DNA of 6,681 bases, from assembly GCA_019415925.1 (NCBI GenBank), contig DXYG01000104.1:1-6681 (forward strand). The letters are read 5' to 3'. The DNA is from Clostridiales bacterium (GTDB lineage Bacteria; Bacillota; Clostridia; Oscillospirales; Acutalibacteraceae). This document shows positions 5,058-6,681 of this stretch, piece by piece. Numbering within the stretch: position 1 is the stretch's first letter; every line of letters begins with the position of its first letter. A program made the translations under genes and the position numbers. The notes beneath the pieces were generated by a model that worked only from the letters and a program-made list of their open reading frames with translations, was not told the DNA's origin and made no database searches.

Positions 5058-6478
5058 TACAAAACAGATTCGTCCGTTCTGTCACGTGACATTAATATAT
5101 ACGTGTTTTCCACATCTGACCACTGAAAGCTGTATGACGTTAAATGCTGATGATTTTCGATGTTGGCAAATGTAAAGCTGACTGTTTTTTCTCCTCTGCC
5201 GACCGCTATCGCTTTTGTGTAAAATCCGCAATTAATAAATTCTTCTATTGTCGGACGTCTTGTAAATCCGTTTTCCTCCACGTAATCAAACTGCAGCCAC
5301 TCGGCATACGTAAGGTAAAAATCCTCCTCAGGATAAGTTACCGTACTTTCAAAGATGGTCGACACGCAATGCAAAGAATTTTCATACGTCATCATTGCAG
5401 TGTTGCAAAAACCCTTTTGCCACAAGGCACACTGCGATCCTATAGCAGCGAAAACTCTGTAATTATTGACCGACTGCATATTAGTCTCGTCAAATTTTCC
5501 CAAAGGATCTTCGTATTCGCAGTAGCAGTACTCATAGCCTTCCGCTAAAAGCTGTTCGTTAATCCTATCAAGACCGCCCGACATATCAGCATTAATAAGA
5601 AAGTCAATTGCATTTTTTCTTGCCTCTTTCATTTCAAGCCGTTTATTTTCTATATTAATTACGGCAAAAACTGCTGAAACACTCATAGCGACTGTCGTTA
5701 TGCAAAGTATTATGCACATAGCCGAACAGCTTATTTTTGATATTCTCAGAAGTATGCGAACCGGTTTCAAGCTCCGCTGGCGAAAAATCGCAATAACAAT
5801 CACAAGCGCAAGCAAAAGCAAAACAATAAAAACTGCAATTGCACCGATTCGGTAGACAATTTTGTCGCTGTCAACAATGTAGCTGTAACCGAAAATGCTG
5901 TCGGAATAGCCCGAAATTCCGCACTTTATAAACGTTATGACGGGATAGAAAAGCGGCTGAAATATTGCAAACTGTATTCCGTCGTTTACTTCGTTTGTAA
6001 TATTTGCTGTGAGCATTACTGTCAGCGAGAGGATAAGCATTATCCCTGCCGATGGGTTCTTATGTCTGTACGCTTTATAAAGCAGAAAAATGAACAGAAA
6101 AAGCACAAGCATTGAAATAAAATCCGCTGTCGCCGTATGATAAACAGTATAATTATTGTCAGCGTAATAAAAGCGGTGCTCAATCGGAATTACGTTAAAG
6201 CAAAGCAGAGAAAATGCAACGGAGAAAACTGCGGTAATTATGCTCCAGACACCTTTGACAACACCTTTTTTATACAGAGCGTTGAGCGGTACGGCGGTAT
6301 CGTCGGGGTTGCCCATTTCTTCGGTTGCCTTTTGCATTGCAATTTCTTTGCTGTAGCCGATTTCTTCGTAATAATCAGCTTTGTCTAAAATATGGCTTTC
6401 AAGCTCGGCGGTTATGCTTTGACGAGCGGATGTGTTCTGTATCAAATCTGATACTCTGTCTAAAAATTTATTTTCCAT
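5054..6478 (-). CDS. PadR-associated multi-pass membrane protein with permease-prefix-like N-domain
   Basis: A complete 474-residue protein. The ATG at 6476-6478 has GAGGG (6485-6489) six bases upstream. Residues 1-70 match the style of the 'permease prefix'/DUF1700-like domain found next to PadR regulators: a helical bundle with LESHILDKADYYEEIGYS (27-43) and A-x-x-x-A-T-E-E-M-G-N-P (47-58). Hydrophobic segments lie at about 76-98, 119-137, 143-160, 168-190 (weaker), 210-233 and 249-275. A soluble C-terminal part of about 200 residues (276-474) follows, with seven or so cysteines including C-Y-C (318-320). I do not recognise this C-terminal domain; it shows no obvious ATPase or peptidase motif. 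Whether it is inside or outside depends on the weak fourth segment. It is the first gene of a likely two-gene unit with padR; a role in envelope stress or drug response is only by analogy with other PadR-linked membrane proteins. Confidence 0.85.
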   Translation of the reverse strand: MENKFLDRVSDLIQNTSARQSITAELESHILDKADYYEEIGYSKEIAMQKATEEMGNPDDTAVPLNALYKKGVVKGVWSIITAVFSVAFSLLCFNVIPIEHRFYYADNNYTVYHTATADFISMLVLFLFIFLLYKAYRHKNPSAGIMLILSLTVMLTANITNEVNDGIQFAIFQPLFYPVITFIKCGISGYSDSIFGYSYIVDSDKIVYRIGAIAVFIVLLLLALVIVIAIFRQRSLKPVRILLRISKISCSAMCIILCITTVAMSVSAVFAVINIENKRLEMKEARKNAIDFLINADMSGGLDRINEQLLAEGYEYCYCEYEDPLGKFDETNMQSVNNYRVFAAIGSQCALWQKGFCNTAMMTYENSLHCVSTIFESTVTYPEEDFYLTYAEWLQFDYVEENGFTRRPTIEEFINCGFYTKAIAVGRGEKTVSFTFANIENHQHLTSYSFQWSDVENTYILMSRDRTDESVLY

Positions 6479-6503
6479 AACGTTCCCTCAAAACCTCTGA
6501 AAT

Positions 6504-6543
6504 ATACATAGAATTTATATGCATAGATAATCTATGTATATAA
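6504..6543. promoter_or_regulatory. Candidate PadR operator (overlapping palindromes)
   Basis: A near-perfect 29-bp palindrome (6515-6543) has the core CATAGAT-A-ATCTATG (6522-6536) and one mismatched pair (6521/6537). A second imperfect palindrome, ATACATA then TATGCAT (6504-6510, 6517-6523), overlaps it. The larger one covers the -10 box and the predicted start of transcription, the classic place for repression. ATGT/ACAT half-sites are typical of known PadR operators, and a PadR gene lies in the same unit. Binding itself is inferred. Confidence 0.6.
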
Positions 6544-6568
6544 TATAGCATACTCCCTTCTTTGTCAA
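6540..6568 (-). promoter_or_regulatory. Strong sigma-A promoter of the membrane protein/padR unit
   Basis: On the minus strand a perfect TTGACA (6563-6568), a 17-bp spacer and TATTAT (6540-6545, five of six consensus positions). Transcription would start near 6533, about 55 bases before the ATG at 6478. The -10 overlaps the operator palindrome. Confidence 0.75.
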
Positions 6569-6573
6569 TAGGA

Positions 6574-6623
6574 TATGTAAAATTTTAGTTTGATATATTA
6601 TGTAAAACGTATTTTTTACATAA
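6574..6623. promoter_or_regulatory. Three TATGTAAAA half-sites, two forming a palindrome
   Basis: TATGTAAAA occurs at 6574-6582 and 6599-6607, 25 bp apart, and inverted at 6614-6622. The last two form a palindrome with 10-bp arms (6598-6607, 6614-6623) and a 6-base centre. They sit just upstream of the -35 box. They may bind a second regulator or serve a divergent gene beyond the window edge. They differ from the CATAGAT palindrome but share ATGT/ACAT ends. Confidence 0.4.
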
Positions 6624-6633
6624 ACGATAATTT

Positions 6634-6648
6634 GTCGAGTGCCTCGAC
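6634..6648. other. Short GTCGAG/CTCGAC hairpin at the window edge
   Basis: Six perfect base pairs (6634-6639 with 6643-6648) close a 3-base loop, and TCGAG recurs at 6656-6660. No coding frame is evident from 6624 to the end. It may belong to an intergenic repeat or to a neighbouring gene cut off by the window. Confidence 0.3.
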
Positions 6649-6681
6649 GGGCAAATCGAGTGGAAAAATCGGATTGTTTGG

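Noticed and set aside
5144..6388. Plus-strand frames of 134 aa (5144-5548) and 83 aa (6137-6388)
   Set aside because: Both are antisense shadows of the 474-aa membrane protein gene and lack start signals.

Overview
The window looks like a chromosomal accessory stretch from a low-to-moderate GC anaerobic Firmicute, most likely an Oscillospiraceae/Ruminococcus-type gut clostridium. The reasons are strong GGAGG-type ribosome binding sites, intrinsic terminators with T tracts, AT-rich intergenic DNA, a DUF6062-type protein and a PadR/'permease prefix' regulatory pair. This assignment is inference from gene content and style; no rRNA or marker gene is present.

Layout. (1) Bases 137-826 (+) carry a DUF6062-like protein of unknown function with two CxxC...C-x-x-H type sites. 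It ends in a strong, probably bidirectional terminator (847-890) shared with the convergent genes to its right. (2) Bases 918-4274 (-) hold two co-directional copies of a phage-fibre-like protein. The upstream copy (2406-4274, 622 aa) is complete: a BppU-like baseplate N-domain, a short coiled coil, a jelly-roll/carbohydrate-module-like domain and a right-handed beta-helix. The downstream copy (918-2321) is open for 467 codons but has no credible start codon, and only 20 bp separates its frame from the tail of the first copy's terminator. It reads as a 5'-truncated, probably silent copy. Their last 785 bp match at a constant offset of 1500 bp with two synonymous differences, while their upstream halves have clearly diverged. 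(3) Bases 4275-4678 are a roughly 400-bp intergenic region. It contains a candidate promoter, a terminator-like hairpin in the leader of the 622-aa gene, a REP-like palindrome and a 13-bp inverted repeat enclosing about 300 bp. (4) Bases 4679-6478 (-) carry a multi-pass membrane protein with a PadR-associated N-terminal prefix domain, followed by a PadR-family repressor. They lie behind a near-consensus promoter (TTGACA, 17 bp, TATTAT) whose -10 is overlapped by a 29-bp palindrome, a good candidate for the PadR operator.

How the parts relate. The membrane-protein/PadR pair looks like one autoregulated unit. The fibre-like pair looks like an expressed gene plus a silent relative kept identical by recent duplication or gene conversion. 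No other phage structural, lysis, integrase or secretion gene is visible, so whether the fibre-like protein belongs to a prophage remnant, a tailocin or a domesticated system cannot be decided here.
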